Shown one piece after another: positions 51,604 through 60,814 of a stretch of 64,000 nt of DNA (its first letter is position 1; every line of letters begins with the position of its first letter). The translations under genes were made by a program, and so were the position numbers. This DNA is from Oceanobacillus zhaokaii (lineage in GTDB: Bacteria > Bacillota > Bacilli > Bacillales > Amphibacillaceae), in NCBI RefSeq assembly GCF_003352005.1, contig NZ_CP024848.1, positions 443,001 to 507,000 of the forward strand. The letters are read 5' to 3'. The notes under the pieces were generated by a model, which worked only from the letters and a program-made list of their open reading frames with translations, did not search any database and was not told the DNA's origin.

Positions 51604-52800
51604 TTATTTTTCCTCCAATCGATCTTTTACTTGCTCTACATCTTTATCACCGCGTCCAGATAGGCAAATAACCAATGTTTGATTGGCTTCCATTTCCTTT
51701 GCCAGTTTCATAGCGTAAGCAACCGCATGTGCGCTCTCTAATGCTGGAATGATTCCTTCAATCCTAGATAAAGCTTGAAAGGCATCCAATGCTTCTGTGT
51801 CCGTAATTGCAGCATAATGAACCCGACCGGTTTCATTCAAATGGCTATGTTCTGGCCCAACACCAGGGTAATCAAGTCCTGCAGAAATGGAGAATGCCTC
51901 CGTAATTTGTCCGTTTTCATCCTGTAAGAGTTTCGATAGCGTTCCGTGTAAAATGCCTTTCCTTCCTTTTGTAATCGTAGCGGCATGTTGATCCGTATCA
52001 ATCCCAGCCCCAGCAGCTTCGACACCAACTAGTTTCACTGCTTCCTCTTCTATAAATGGATGGAACATGCCAATTGAATTACTGCCACCACCGACACAGG
52101 CAACGATTGAGTCTGGTAGTTTTCCAGTTTGTTCAATAATCTGTTTCTTTGTTTCCTTACCGATTACAGATTGCAAATCACGAACAATCTTCGGAAATGG
52201 ATGTGGTCCAACAGCGGATCCTAAAATATAATGAGTATCGTTCACGTTGCTCGCCCAGTATCGTAGTGCTTCATTCGTTGCATCCTTTAATGTGCCACTT
52301 CCATGAGCGACACTGCGCACTTCTGCTCCTAATAATTCCATGCGGAACACATTCAGTTTTTGTCGGCGAATGTCCTCCTCGCCCATAAATACAATACATT
52401 CGAGACCAAAAAGTGCACATACTGTAGCAGTCGCAACTCCATGCTGGCCTGCGCCGGTTTCAGCGACGACCTTTTTCTTGCCCATTCGAAGTGTCAGTAG
52501 TGCCTGACCTATCGTATTATTAATTTTGTGTGCGCCAGTATGGTTTAGATCTTCACGTTTCAAATAAATATTTGCCCCGCCAACTTCTTTCGTTAACTGT
52601 TCAGCAAAGTATAGAGGCGTTTCCCTGCCCACATATTGCTTCAAATAATAGTTTAATTCCTCGATAAATTGTGGGTCATTCTTAGCCTTTTCATATGCTT
52701 CCTCTAATTCTAGCAGTGCGGGCATCAATAGTTCTGGTACGAATCTTCCTCCAAAACTGCCATATCTTCCGGCCTCGTCGGGCATTGTGTAGGTTGTCAT
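51604..52800 (-). CDS. trpB: Tryptophan synthase beta subunit
   Basis: Condenses indole with serine using PLP, 398 residues. The PLP lysine lies in [13 protein letters not shown] near residue 88, the GAGQHG loop follows near residue 110, the phosphate loop VGGGSNSIG near residue 230, and SGRGDKD lies at the C-terminus. I chose ATG 52800 because AAGGATGAG precedes it. The frame extends to 52812. A 257-bp gap with hairpin repeats separates it from trpF, unusual in an otherwise overlapping operon. Confidence 0.95.
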   Translation of the reverse strand: MTTYTMPDEAGRYGSFGGRFVPELLMPALLELEEAYEKAKNDPQFIEELNYYLKQYVGRETPLYFAEQLTKEVGGANIYLKREDLNHTGAHKINNTIGQALLTLRMGKKKVVAETGAGQHGVATATVCALFGLECIVFMGEEDIRRQKLNVFRMELLGAEVRSVAHGSGTLKDATNEALRYWASNVNDTHYILGSAVGPHPFPKIVRDLQSVIGKETKKQIIEQTGKLPDSIVACVGGGSNSIGMFHPFIEEEAVKLVGVEAAGAGIDTDQHAATITKGRKGILHGTLSKLLQDENGQITEAFSISAGLDYPGVGPEHSHLNETGRVHYAAITDTEALDAFQALSRIEGIIPALESAHAVAYAMKLAKEMEANQTLVICLSGRGDKDVEQVKDRLEEK

Positions 52801-53057
52801 TAATCGTCTCATCCTTTCAATTGATAAGTTAAGAAAGTATAAAATATTTCTTACTACATAAGTGGGGCCTACAGGATGTAGGTCAGTTCGGTGTTGCGAC
52901 AGATGTTTTCGGTGGGACGAGTAATCGGAGTCCCAAAGGTTTTCGTTGGGGCGAGTAACCGCAGTCCCAAATGATTTCGGTGGGACGAGTAACCGCAGTC
53001 CCAGGACGTCCTAGTTTTTAACCGAACATCCCCTAAGGCTGTCACCGAAAAGCTTGG
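52801..53057 (-). other. Gap within the trp operon holding hairpin repeats
   Basis: The other trp genes overlap or abut, but trpF and trpB are separated by 257 bp. The gap contains the three phased 34-bp repeats, a hairpin CTAAGGCT/AGCCTTAG around the trpF stop (53033-53066) and the trpB ribosome site. No open reading frame was recognised. Confidence 0.7.
52907..53008 (-). repeat. Three tandem 34-bp hairpin repeats
   Basis: Units begin TTTCGGTGGGACGAGTAATC (52907), TTTCGTTGGGGCGAGTAACC (52941) and TTTCGGTGGGACGAGTAACC (52975), exactly 34 bp apart. Each contains GGGAC or GGGGC followed by GTCCC, able to form a short hairpin. Confidence 0.88.
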
Positions 53058-53672
53058 CTAAGCCTTAGTTTTATAACCTTTTGCAATTGTAATAAATTGC
53101 TTGATTTTTTTATTATCCTTTATACCATTTGTTTCAACGCCGCTGGAGACATCGACTCCAGCAGGGTGCGCAAGTCTGATTGCTTCTGTTATATTGTCCG
53201 CGTTTAGTCCGCCAGCTAATAATATCTTCTGAGTTGGGATAGAGAGCTGTTCAATCATTCTCCAGTCAAATGTTATCCCGTTTCCTCCATGGTACTCTGC
53301 CTTAGGGCTATCAAGTAAATAATAGTCGCAAGGGTAGGATTTGATAGAACTAACATTTTCCTTAGTTATAGAAAATGCTTTTATGACCTTATATGGCAAT
53401 GACTTAGCGACTTCTGCAGGTTCTTCTCCATGCAGCTGAATATAATCAAGCCCAACAAGTTCTGCGATAGCAATCATATTGTCGACCGTTTCATTTACAA
53501 AAACTCCTACTTTCTTTACAGAAGAGGGGACCAAACGCACGATATCGCTTGCAGCTTCAGGTGAAATTCTGCGCTTGCTTTCGGCAAATACGAAGCCGAT
53601 AAAATCTGCACCAGATGCAAGTACAGCTTCTGCGGCCTCTTTTGTTGAGATTCCACATATTTTTACTAGCAT
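53058..53672 (-). CDS. trpF: Phosphoribosylanthranilate isomerase
   Basis: Isomerises PRA to CdRP, 204 residues, TIM barrel. The catalytic Cys is in KICGIST at residues 4-10, the general acid Asp in DVSSGVETNGIKD near residue 180, with FVFAESKRRISPE and LAGGLNADNI as further landmarks. It begins a few bases after the trpC stop and ends before the repeat-filled gap. Confidence 0.95.
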   Translation of the reverse strand: MLVKICGISTKEAAEAVLASGADFIGFVFAESKRRISPEAASDIVRLVPSSVKKVGVFVNETVDNMIAIAELVGLDYIQLHGEEPAEVAKSLPYKVIKAFSITKENVSSIKSYPCDYYLLDSPKAEYHGGNGITFDWRMIEQLSIPTQKILLAGGLNADNITEAIRLAHPAGVDVSSGVETNGIKDNKKIKQFITIAKGYKTKA

Positions 53673-53674
53673 GA

Positions 53675-54460
53675 TTAATCTCGCTTCTCCGCCAGCAATT
53701 CAACTTTAAGCTCATCAAAGGTCTGAGCCAGGTTGTCTGCGAGCATCAATGTTTCCCCAACTAAAATCGCCTTTGCTCCAGCATCTCTTGCGCGTTTAAC
53801 ATCTGCTACAGTTTTCATACCACTTTCACTGATCAGGATTGTATCTGGATTCGTTACCATTGCAGCAAGCTTTTCAGTAGTATCCAGATTGACTTCGAAC
53901 GTTTTCAAATTTCGATTATTAATGCCAATGATTTCTGGATCTAATTGCAGCGCTGTATTCATTTCTTCCTCGTTATGAACCTCAACCAATACCTCTAGTT
54001 CCAGGCTTCTAGCATAATGATAGAGATTTTCTAAATCCGTTGTTGATAATGCAGCTACGATTAATAGAATAATCGATGCACCAGCAGCCTTTGCCTGATC
54101 TATTTGGATTGGATGAATGATGAAATCCTTACATAATATCGGCAAATCAACAGCCCTTCTAACAGCGCGTAAATCATCCATTGTCCCATTGAAAAAGGGT
54201 TTGTCTGTTAGAACTGAAATGGCGGCTGCACCATTTGCTTCATATTGTTTCGCTTGTGTTACGGGATCGACTGTCATTTTTATTTCGCCCTTTGATGGAG
54301 AAGAACGTTTAATTTCGGAAATAACGGCCATCGTCTTTGCTGCGAGCACACGCTCTTTAAAAGTGGTGATTTTCTTCGTTTCGACTGGTATAAAGGTTTG
54401 ATCGATTAATGCGGTAATTTCTTTTTCTTTTTCAATTAAAATTTTCTCTAAGATAGACAA
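53675..54460 (-). CDS. trpC: Indole-3-glycerol phosphate synthase
   Basis: Closes the indole ring of CdRP, 261 residues, TIM barrel. ISEIKRSSPSKGEI near residue 45 carries the catalytic Lys, LCKDFIIHPIQI near residue 105 the second Lys, and IGINNRNLKTF near residue 175 and SESGMKT near residue 210 the phosphate and Glu/Asn residues. The start is TTG directly after the trpD stop, with GAGGTG upstream. Confidence 0.95.
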   Translation of the reverse strand: MSILEKILIEKEKEITALIDQTFIPVETKKITTFKERVLAAKTMAVISEIKRSSPSKGEIKMTVDPVTQAKQYEANGAAAISVLTDKPFFNGTMDDLRAVRRAVDLPILCKDFIIHPIQIDQAKAAGASIILLIVAALSTTDLENLYHYARSLELEVLVEVHNEEEMNTALQLDPEIIGINNRNLKTFEVNLDTTEKLAAMVTNPDTILISESGMKTVADVKRARDAGAKAILVGETLMLADNLAQTFDELKVELLAEKRD

Positions 54461-55486
54461 TTAAAACACCTCACTTGGAATTCTGCTGCTGTAATTAATT
54501 AGATATTCTAATTTTGCTAATGCTGCTCCAGAATCAATGCTCTCCCGTGCGAGCTCGATACCATCTTCAATTGTTTCGGCCTTACCATTTGCAAATATGC
54601 CAATTCCGGCATTTAAAATAGTTGTATTGTAGTAAGCGCCATTTTTTCCTTTCAGTACACTTAGTAGAATCTCTGCATTTTGATTTGCATTGCCACCACG
54701 AATTTCATCTTTTGAATAATACGGTAAACCAACATCTTCCGGACGCAATGTAAACGAAGTGATCTTCCCATCATCAAGGAGCATAAGCTGGTTTTCTCCT
54801 GCTAGTGTTGCTTCATCAACATTACCAGCACCATTAACGACTACCGCACGTCGTCTGCCTAATTTGTGTAAGGCTTCGGCTAGAATGGGCATTAGCTCCT
54901 GGCGATACACGCCAAGCAGTTGTGAATCAAGGTTTATTGGATTCGTTAATGGACCAATTGCATTGAAGATTGTTGGTATTTTTAATTCCTTGCGTACCTT
55001 TGTGAAAGGCTTCAACGCTACATGTACATTTGGTGCGAAAAGGAAGGCAATCTGATTCTCTAGCAACAGCTCTTCTATTTGCTCCTTAGTAAAAGATAAG
55101 GATACACCTAATTGTTCAAGGACATCTGCACTTCCGGATTTACTTGTAATACTTCGGTTACCGTGTTTTGCTACCGTAACACCCGCACCAGCAAGGACAA
55201 ACGCTGAAGTAGTACTGATATTAAAACTATATGAACGATCTCCGCCAGTTCCACAGTTATCGATTGCACCTGATATGGAGGTTCCTTGAAAGAGAGACTC
55301 ATTGCGGATGACATCAACGATTCCTGTAATTTCATCTGAAGTTTCACCTTTTACTTGCAGGGCAGTTAAAAAAGCAGCAATCTCAGAATCTGTAACTGCA
55401 TCCGTAAAACAGTAATTTACTGCATCCTTCATTTCCTCTGTTGTAAGGTTTTCTTGGTTAATTAATTTTTCCAGATAATTTTTCAT
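54461..55486 (-). CDS. trpD: Anthranilate phosphoribosyltransferase
   Basis: Transfers phosphoribose from PRPP to anthranilate, 341 residues. The glycine-rich IDNCGTGGDRSYSFNIST near residue 75, KHGNRSITSKSGSADVLE near residue 108 and the Mg-binding GAGNVDEATLAG near residue 215 are intact. It overlaps the trpG end by 29 bases. AGGAG precedes the ATG. Confidence 0.95.
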   Translation of the reverse strand: MKNYLEKLINQENLTTEEMKDAVNYCFTDAVTDSEIAAFLTALQVKGETSDEITGIVDVIRNESLFQGTSISGAIDNCGTGGDRSYSFNISTTSAFVLAGAGVTVAKHGNRSITSKSGSADVLEQLGVSLSFTKEQIEELLLENQIAFLFAPNVHVALKPFTKVRKELKIPTIFNAIGPLTNPINLDSQLLGVYRQELMPILAEALHKLGRRRAVVVNGAGNVDEATLAGENQLMLLDDGKITSFTLRPEDVGLPYYSKDEIRGGNANQNAEILLSVLKGKNGAYYNTTILNAGIGIFANGKAETIEDGIELARESIDSGAALAKLEYLINYSSRIPSEVF

Positions 55487-56069
55487 TGGAATTCTCCTCT
55501 CGAATTTTTGCTAAAAAGTTATGAATTAGTTGCTTTCCTGTTGCTGTTCCGATTGACTCGGGATGAAACTGGACACCGAAAACTGGGTACTGTTTATGCC
55601 CGATTGCCATAATCTCATCATCTTCAATTGACTTGGCAATGATATCCAATTCTTCTGGGATTCTCATATCATCGACAACATAAGAGTGATAGCGCATGAC
55701 CTCAACTGGATTCTCCAATCCCTTTAAAATTCCTTGATTGAGATGGGTAATGAGCGATGTTTTTCCATGCTTAATTTCCTTTGCGAGTCGAAGTTCACCT
55801 CCTAATGCCTCGGCAATGACTTGCTGTCCTAAACAAATTCCAAGAATTGGAATGCTTTTATAAAATTCCCGAACCAAGTCTAGACATATCCCTGCTTGAT
55901 TTGGAAGGCCGGGACCAGGTGAGATGATGATTCCCTGTAAATCCATCGCGTCAATTTCTTGTAGTGTTAGTGTGTCATTTCGTACAACAGTTACCTGCTC
56001 AAATTCATCAGCAACATATTGGTAAATGTTGTAAGTGAATGAATCATAGTTATCGACCAGCAGGATCAT
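55458..56069 (-). CDS. trpG: Anthranilate/aminodeoxychorismate synthase glutaminase
   Basis: A 203-residue class-I amidotransferase that supplies ammonia to TrpE. The nucleophile Cys lies in PILGICLGQQVIAEALGG near residue 80, and His/Glu complete the triad in FGVQFHPESIGT near residue 170. GGAGGTGA precedes the ATG, which overlaps the trpE stop by 20 bases. In B. subtilis this subunit (PabA) is in the folate operon and shared with PabB. Here it is inside trp, so a second use in folate synthesis is possible but not shown. Confidence 0.93.
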   Translation of the reverse strand: MILLVDNYDSFTYNIYQYVADEFEQVTVVRNDTLTLQEIDAMDLQGIIISPGPGLPNQAGICLDLVREFYKSIPILGICLGQQVIAEALGGELRLAKEIKHGKTSLITHLNQGILKGLENPVEVMRYHSYVVDDMRIPEELDIIAKSIEDDEIMAIGHKQYPVFGVQFHPESIGTATGKQLIHNFLAKIREENSNEKLSGKIN

Positions 56070-57465
56070 AATCGTTCACCTCCATAATTGATTTTGCTTT
56101 GTTTAACGTTTCTTGATATTCCATTTCGGCTACGGAATCATAAACAATTCCTGCCCCTGCTTGCAGAATAGCCTGATTTTCTTTAATGACGAGTGAGCGA
56201 ATTGCGAGTGCGATGTTTATATCATGATTAAAGTTGATAAACCCAATTCCGCCACCATAAACGCCACGCTTCTTTTCTTCTAACTCATTAATTAATTGCA
56301 TCGCCCGAATCTTCGGTGCACCGGAAACCGTACCAGCTGGTAAACAAGCAATTAGAGCATCGATACTTGATAAATCTTGGCGCAGCACTCCTTTTACCTC
56401 CGAAACGATATGCATGACATGCTGGTATCTTTCTATAGTCATATAGGTTGGAATCGTAATGCTGCCAACCTCGCATACGCGGCCAAGATCATTTCTGCTT
56501 AGATCAACTAGCATACGGTGTTCCGCAATTTCCTTTTCATCTTGAAGTAGCTCTGTTGCAAGCGCCTCATCCTCGGTTTCCGATTTTCCACGTGCCCTCG
56601 TTCCAGCAATTGGATTCGTCACGATTTCTCGTCCTGTCGTTTGTACAAGACTTTCAGGAGAAGCCCCAAGCAGGAGATATGATTCAAAATCAATGTAAAA
56701 CATGTATGGTGATGGATTCGCCTCTCTTAGCTTTTGATAGAATAAGAGAGGATCTCCGTTCATTTCTGCTGATAATCGCTGGGATAAAACAACTTGGAAA
56801 ACATCACCTTGCTTCAAATGCTTCTTCGCTATACTGACATTTTCGAGAAACTTTTCTTCTGTAATTTCCGCTTTGAAGTTAATCGTTGCTTCCTGATGAG
56901 CTGTTGTTTGTTCCGTTGGTCTACTTAATGCTTTCTGCAGCAGATTGATTCGCTCGGCCAATATATTGTCAGCATCTAATCCATGGTGAAGAACGATTAA
57001 ACAGAGTGACTCATCTGCGTGATCAAAGACAATGATATCCTTGTAAACCATGAGATGGATGTCTGGCATGTCGAGGTCATCCGGTAATGTATCGCCGATA
57101 TTCTCATGCAATCGAATAGAGTCATAGCCAATATAGCCAACTGCCCCGCCATAGAATGGAAAGGGAAAATCCAGTTCAATTTTTGGGAGATGTTCTTTTA
57201 CGTAGTTGAGTCCGTGCTGCTGAATTGTTTCTTTTGTTTCCTTCTCATGGTTTATAACTGTTGTTCTATGACCATTTCCAATGATTTCTTGATACGGGTT
57301 TCCCCCAATAAAAGAGAATTTACCTTTTTTCTGATGCTGAAAAGTACTTTCCAATAAGAATTTTTTCTTCCCAGGCAATTGTCTGTAAATTTCAATTGGT
57401 GTCAGTTTGCCTGCATGCTGTTTTATTGATTTGAAGGAGTATTCATGGTTACCATTAATTGACAT
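56050..57465 (-). CDS. trpE: Anthranilate synthase component I
   Basis: Converts chorismate to anthranilate, 471 residues. The N-terminal half includes LLESTFQHQ (from the feedback-binding region LLES) and PFPFYGGAVGYIGYDSIR near residue 108. The C-terminal chorismate site contains NPSPYMFYIDFESYLLLGASPE near residue 250, ATELLQDEKEIAEHRMLVDLSRNDLGRVC near 310 and PAGTVSGAPKIRAM near 395 (landmarks). I chose ATG 57465, 8 bases after AAGGGA. First gene of trpEGDCFBA, behind two T-boxes. Confidence 0.95.
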   Translation of the reverse strand: MSINGNHEYSFKSIKQHAGKLTPIEIYRQLPGKKKFLLESTFQHQKKGKFSFIGGNPYQEIIGNGHRTTVINHEKETKETIQQHGLNYVKEHLPKIELDFPFPFYGGAVGYIGYDSIRLHENIGDTLPDDLDMPDIHLMVYKDIIVFDHADESLCLIVLHHGLDADNILAERINLLQKALSRPTEQTTAHQEATINFKAEITEEKFLENVSIAKKHLKQGDVFQVVLSQRLSAEMNGDPLLFYQKLREANPSPYMFYIDFESYLLLGASPESLVQTTGREIVTNPIAGTRARGKSETEDEALATELLQDEKEIAEHRMLVDLSRNDLGRVCEVGSITIPTYMTIERYQHVMHIVSEVKGVLRQDLSSIDALIACLPAGTVSGAPKIRAMQLINELEEKKRGVYGGGIGFINFNHDINIALAIRSLVIKENQAILQAGAGIVYDSVAEMEYQETLNKAKSIMEVNDYDPAGR

Positions 57466-57489
57466 TTTCTCCATCCCTTCTTTTTCTAA

Positions 57490-57768
57490 ATAAAAAAGTC
57501 CTCTATAAACACATAAGTTATGTGCTTATAGAGGACGATTGGACCGCGGTGCCACCTCTGTTGAAAAGAATTTCTTTTCATCTCATTCAGATACAGGAAA
57601 TTATTCATCCGATATCCTATCCGTATAACGTCGGAACCCCGTGTTTTCTTACTGATCCGGTTGGATTTTTCGGAAAACCTCTCATAAGTCCATTCAGTAA
57701 TTATTCACATACTGGATTCCCACCAACACCAGCTCTCTGTTATGCTTCAAGATTACTTACTTCTCTTA
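57490..57768 (-). promoter_or_regulatory. Trp T-box leader, proximal copy
   Basis: Reverse strand. Stem I starts near 57765, with AGAGAGCTGGTGTTGGTGGG. The specifier region GAATGGACTTATGAG presents UGG (Trp). The antiterminator T-box AGGTGGCACCGCGGTCC lies at 57557-57541, followed by the terminator stem GTCCTCTATAA../..TTATAGAGGAC (57536-57498) and a T run. Uncharged tRNA-Trp should favour read-through into trpE. Confidence 0.94.
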
Positions 57769-57804
57769 ATCATTGATTTAGATTTATTCACTTTTAAATA
57801 AAAA

Positions 57805-58075
57805 GACAAAAAGGCCCCACATCCGAAAAGGACGAGGGACCGTGGTACCACCTTTATTAGCTAAAAAATCAGCTCACTTTAGCAATATCAAGCGAAATGC
57901 TTAATATTCGTCTCGTATAACGATGAGACCTGTTCGCCAAAGCCTACTGAATTATCGTTCGGTTTGGAAGCTCAGAAGCCCATTCATCTAAGTGTTCACA
58001 CTGGTTTGCACCGACCACCAGCTCTCTTTAGTGACTAATTTAGATTACTCTTCTTCGTCATTGCCGTTTACTAAT
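57805..58075 (-). promoter_or_regulatory. Trp T-box leader, distal copy
   Basis: Reverse strand. Stem I holds AGAGAGCTGGTGGTCGGTGC, then AACCAGTGTGAACACTTAGA and the specifier GAATGGGCTTCTGAG with UGG (Trp). The T-box AAGGTGGTACCACGGTCCC lies near 57854-57837 and the terminator GGTCCCTCGTCC/GGATGTGGGGCC plus a T run ends at 57808. It lies immediately upstream of the proximal T-box on the same strand. Confidence 0.94.
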
Positions 58076-58091
58076 TTAATTATTGATACTA

Positions 58092-58120
58092 ATATTAAGA
58101 TAATTCAAAATGGAAGTCAA
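58092..58120 (-). promoter_or_regulatory. Promoter of the trp operon
   Basis: On the reverse strand TTGACT (58120-58115) and TAATAT (58097-58092) are 17 bp apart. The transcript would start near 58085, just before the distal T-box. Confidence 0.7.
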
Positions 58121-58171
58121 GTACTTTTTTTAGCAGTAAAGAAAGTATATCGATATTTCTTTCTGAATAAG

Positions 58172-58223
58172 TGCAACTAAGGCTGTCACCTAAAGGCTTT
58201 GGTGGCAACCAAATTTTCTAAGT
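58172..58223 (+). repeat. Short dispersed repeat with internal dyad (copy B)
   Basis: AAGTGCAACTAAGGCTGTCA, then GGTGGCAACCAAATTTTCTAA. Same blocks and spacing as at 9835-9895. It lies between the trp promoter and the AraC gene. Confidence 0.6.
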
Positions 58224-58357
58224 AATATTAGACATGAAACAGAAAAACTTTTTTATGTATAATCAAAGATGCATACCAACCTGTCAGGAAATAGCACAAT
58301 GGGACAGGAATGAAAGCTATGAAGTGGTTAAGATAGCATTAGAGAGGAGAGGGCATA

Positions 58358-59221
58358 TTGGAAAGTCTTCAGCAATTGGTTGATAGCATTGATTATATCG
58401 AAAAAAATTTAGATGGGGACTTGCACATCGAACAGATTGCCACGGTTTCTTGTATGTCTAAATTTCATTATCAGCGAATGTTTCACATGCTGACTGGGTT
58501 TACTGTCGGAGAATATATTCGGAACCGGCGACTGACAAAATCAGCAGAGGAGCTTTTACAGTCCAATACTAAAGTAATTGATGTTGCCCTGAAATATGGG
58601 TATGAAACGCCGGAATCTTTTTCGAAAGCCTTTAGGAAAATTCACGGCATTAGTCCATCGACAGCACGAAAAAAGAGCCAATTGCTAAAAGCTTTTCCTA
58701 AACTCTCGTTTCAAATACAGATAAAGGGTGATGTTGAAATGGAATACAAAATCATGGAAAAAGAAGCATTTCAGGTAATAGGAAAAGGGATTCAAACCTC
58801 GACGGTAAGTGGGGAAAATAATCGTAACATTACAGCATTTTGGAACGAATCCAACAGCAATGGATTTTCTGAAGCACTTGCTGAAAATTGTGGACCATTA
58901 GGATTAATTGGTGTTTGTACGGATTTTGATCAACAGCAAGAGAATATGACATATTTCATTGGCGCTGAGAAACAAACGGAGACATACCCTAATGAATGGC
59001 AGGAGCTTGAAATTCCGAAAGCAACCTGGGCAATTTTCCCTGTGAAAGGAGCGATGCCAGAGGCCATGGTAAAGGTCTGGGAGCGAATATTTTCTGAATG
59101 GTTTCCATCGACAGGGTATGAACATGCAGAAGGACCAGAGCTAGAAGTATATTTAAGTGATGGAGATCCGAATAGTGATGATTATTATAGTGAGGTATGG
59201 ATACCAATTATGACGAAATAA
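58358..59221 (+). CDS. AraC-family regulator with GyrI-like effector domain
   Basis: A 287-residue protein. Residues 1-110 are the two AraC helix-turn-helix motifs (LHIEQIATVSCMSKFHYQRMFHMLTGFTVGEYIRNRRLTKSAEELL, then DVALKYGYETPESFSKAFRKIHGISPSTAR as landmarks). Residues ~125-285 are a GyrI/SOUL-like effector-binding domain (EYKIMEKEAFQVIGKGIQ, ATWAIFPVKGAMPEAM, GPELEVYLSDG), as in Rob and BmrR relatives, which bind hydrophobic drugs. TTG 58358 follows GAGGAGAGGG. It stands alone, and no obvious target is adjacent. Confidence 0.88.
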   Translation: MESLQQLVDSIDYIEKNLDGDLHIEQIATVSCMSKFHYQRMFHMLTGFTVGEYIRNRRLTKSAEELLQSNTKVIDVALKYGYETPESFSKAFRKIHGISPSTARKKSQLLKAFPKLSFQIQIKGDVEMEYKIMEKEAFQVIGKGIQTSTVSGENNRNITAFWNESNSNGFSEALAENCGPLGLIGVCTDFDQQQENMTYFIGAEKQTETYPNEWQELEIPKATWAIFPVKGAMPEAMVKVWERIFSEWFPSTGYEHAEGPELEVYLSDGDPNSDDYYSEVWIPIMTK

Positions 59222-59267
59222 AACCATCTTTTATTTCGTCATTTCCTGGGAAATGTTGTCGAATAAT

Positions 59268-59302
59268 AAATAACACCGCAATTAATATATGCGGTGTTAT
59301 TT
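59268..59302. terminator. Bidirectional terminator between AraC and nitroreductase genes
   Basis: AAATAACACCGCA and TGCGGTGTTATTT form a perfect 13-bp stem with A and T runs on both sides. Confidence 0.88.
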
Positions 59303-59304
59303 GT

Positions 59305-59853
59305 TTAACCATTAAATCTAGTAAACTTATTATCAACTGCTATTCTATCTTTTTTAATTGGTTCTTCAGAAAAATATCCGAGGTGCAGGAAACCAATGAT
59401 TTTTTCGTTTTCGGCGACATTTAATATTTCCTTCACGTTTGGATCATAAATATGTGGATTGGTCTTCCAGACGACACCTAGCTGCTTTTCCCATGCCAAT
59501 AGCCAGAAGTTTTGAATCATTGCAGCGGTAGCACCATAGTTCTCATCCGATTGTTTTGGAATATTAGAATCCTCCATAATCACAACTAAGATTGCATTTG
59601 GTTCATTTAAATAGTTTTCTCGATTTTCTTGTCTTTCCACTGGATAAGTTTCCGCAATTTTTTTAGCAAAAGTTGACAATTGATTTTCACCTATAAAAAC
59701 AAAGCGCCAAGGCTCACGAAGCCCATGTGTTGGTGCCCAGATCGCTGTGTCTAATAGTTCCTTTACTAATTCCTCTGTAACTTCTTTATCTGTATAACCT
59801 TTTTTTATTGCCCGTCGTTCCCGTATTAATTTTGTTAAATTCGTATACTCCAT
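59305..59853 (-). CDS. Nitroreductase-family flavoprotein
   Basis: A 182-residue FMN-dependent NAD(P)H oxidoreductase. The phosphate-binding RERRAIKKGYTDKEV near residue 12, TAIWAPTHGLREPWRFVFIG near residue 37 and the C-terminal EKIIGFLHLGYFSE are typical of YfkO/YdjA-like members. FMN is likely, the physiological substrate unknown. ATG 59853 follows AAGAGGGA. Single gene. Confidence 0.87.
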   Translation of the reverse strand: MEYTNLTKLIRERRAIKKGYTDKEVTEELVKELLDTAIWAPTHGLREPWRFVFIGENQLSTFAKKIAETYPVERQENRENYLNEPNAILVVIMEDSNIPKQSDENYGATAAMIQNFWLLAWEKQLGVVWKTNPHIYDPNVKEILNVAENEKIIGFLHLGYFSEEPIKKDRIAVDNKFTRFNG

Positions 59854-60025
59854 TTCCCTCTTCCCGCCCTTATACATTAAATGATAATAGTTTTCAATTA
59901 GATTCTAGCTGAATAGAGATGAGAACGCAACCAAATTGGTAGATTTCTTCTTTACGTCTAATGTTAATAATAGTATAATCTTGAGAAAATCATAGTACTG
60001 TTTTATGAAGGGAGAGATTCCTAAG

Positions 60026-60733
60026 GTGCGTACCTTTTATGTGACGGATATTCATGGTAATTTTAATGCTTTTACAAGTTTATTAGAGCATGTTAATTTT
60101 GAGCCAGCGAAGGACAGACTAATTATCGGTGGTGACATGATAAATCGCGGACTAAAAAGTGCTGATGTGTTGCACTGGATAAAAGAAAGGTCAAGAAGCT
60201 ATCCAGATAACATTCATATTATTGTCGGTAACCATGAGGAGATGATGATCTGGTTTATGAAGGAGATATCGCCAATGTGGATGGAATTTGGAGGTGAAGA
60301 AACAATTAAAAGTTTTAAAGATAAATATGGCTCTGAAAAAGCTTGGGATATAGCAGAAGAATATGCGGCATGGTTTGAAACACTCCCACTTCTATATGAA
60401 GATGAATATGGAATTTATGTGCACGCCGGAATAGATATTCACCAAGGTAAGGATCGGCAGCCGCGTAATATTCTATGGATGAATAATCGTGAACTATCGA
60501 TAATCGATAATCTTGAATTAACGGACTGGTCTAATCATAAATACATTTTTCGTGGACATAATCCTCAAAGTAATGTCCAACCAGCAGGGAGGTTTATCAA
60601 TTGTGATTTAGGCAGTAGTGTATTTGCAGACAATTCTGCTGCGTTAGCATTAGTCGAGGTAACTGAAAGGCGATATTATAAATGCACGATGGATGGAGAC
60701 ATTACCTTGCATGAAATTGTTGGTATGCGCTAA
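60026..60733 (+). CDS. Calcineurin-like metallophosphoesterase (PPP-type)
   Basis: A 235-residue phosphatase. Metal motifs: TDIHGNFNAF near residue 8, IIGGDMINRGLKS near residue 37 (GD-x-x-x-RG with Ile-Asn for Val-Asp), VGNHEEMM near residue 70 and a later GIDIHQGKD plus FRGHNPQ. The GDMINRG form departs from the usual GDxVDRG. I chose GTG 60026 because AAGGGAG lies upstream and no site precedes ATG 60005. Substrate may be phosphoprotein or Ap4A-like. Confidence 0.85.
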   Translation: MRTFYVTDIHGNFNAFTSLLEHVNFEPAKDRLIIGGDMINRGLKSADVLHWIKERSRSYPDNIHIIVGNHEEMMIWFMKEISPMWMEFGGEETIKSFKDKYGSEKAWDIAEEYAAWFETLPLLYEDEYGIYVHAGIDIHQGKDRQPRNILWMNNRELSIIDNLELTDWSNHKYIFRGHNPQSNVQPAGRFINCDLGSSVFADNSAALALVEVTERRYYKCTMDGDITLHEIVGMR

Positions 60734-60814
60734 ATATTCAAGGAATATAAGCGATACGGCAGCCTTCCATGCATCCAAATAGTGTATGATAGTATTAGCT
60801 GTTTGGAGGGAAAG

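Noticed and set aside
57992..58180. Forward open frame of 62 codons
   Set aside because: It is the complementary strand of the distal Trp T-box and the trp promoter.
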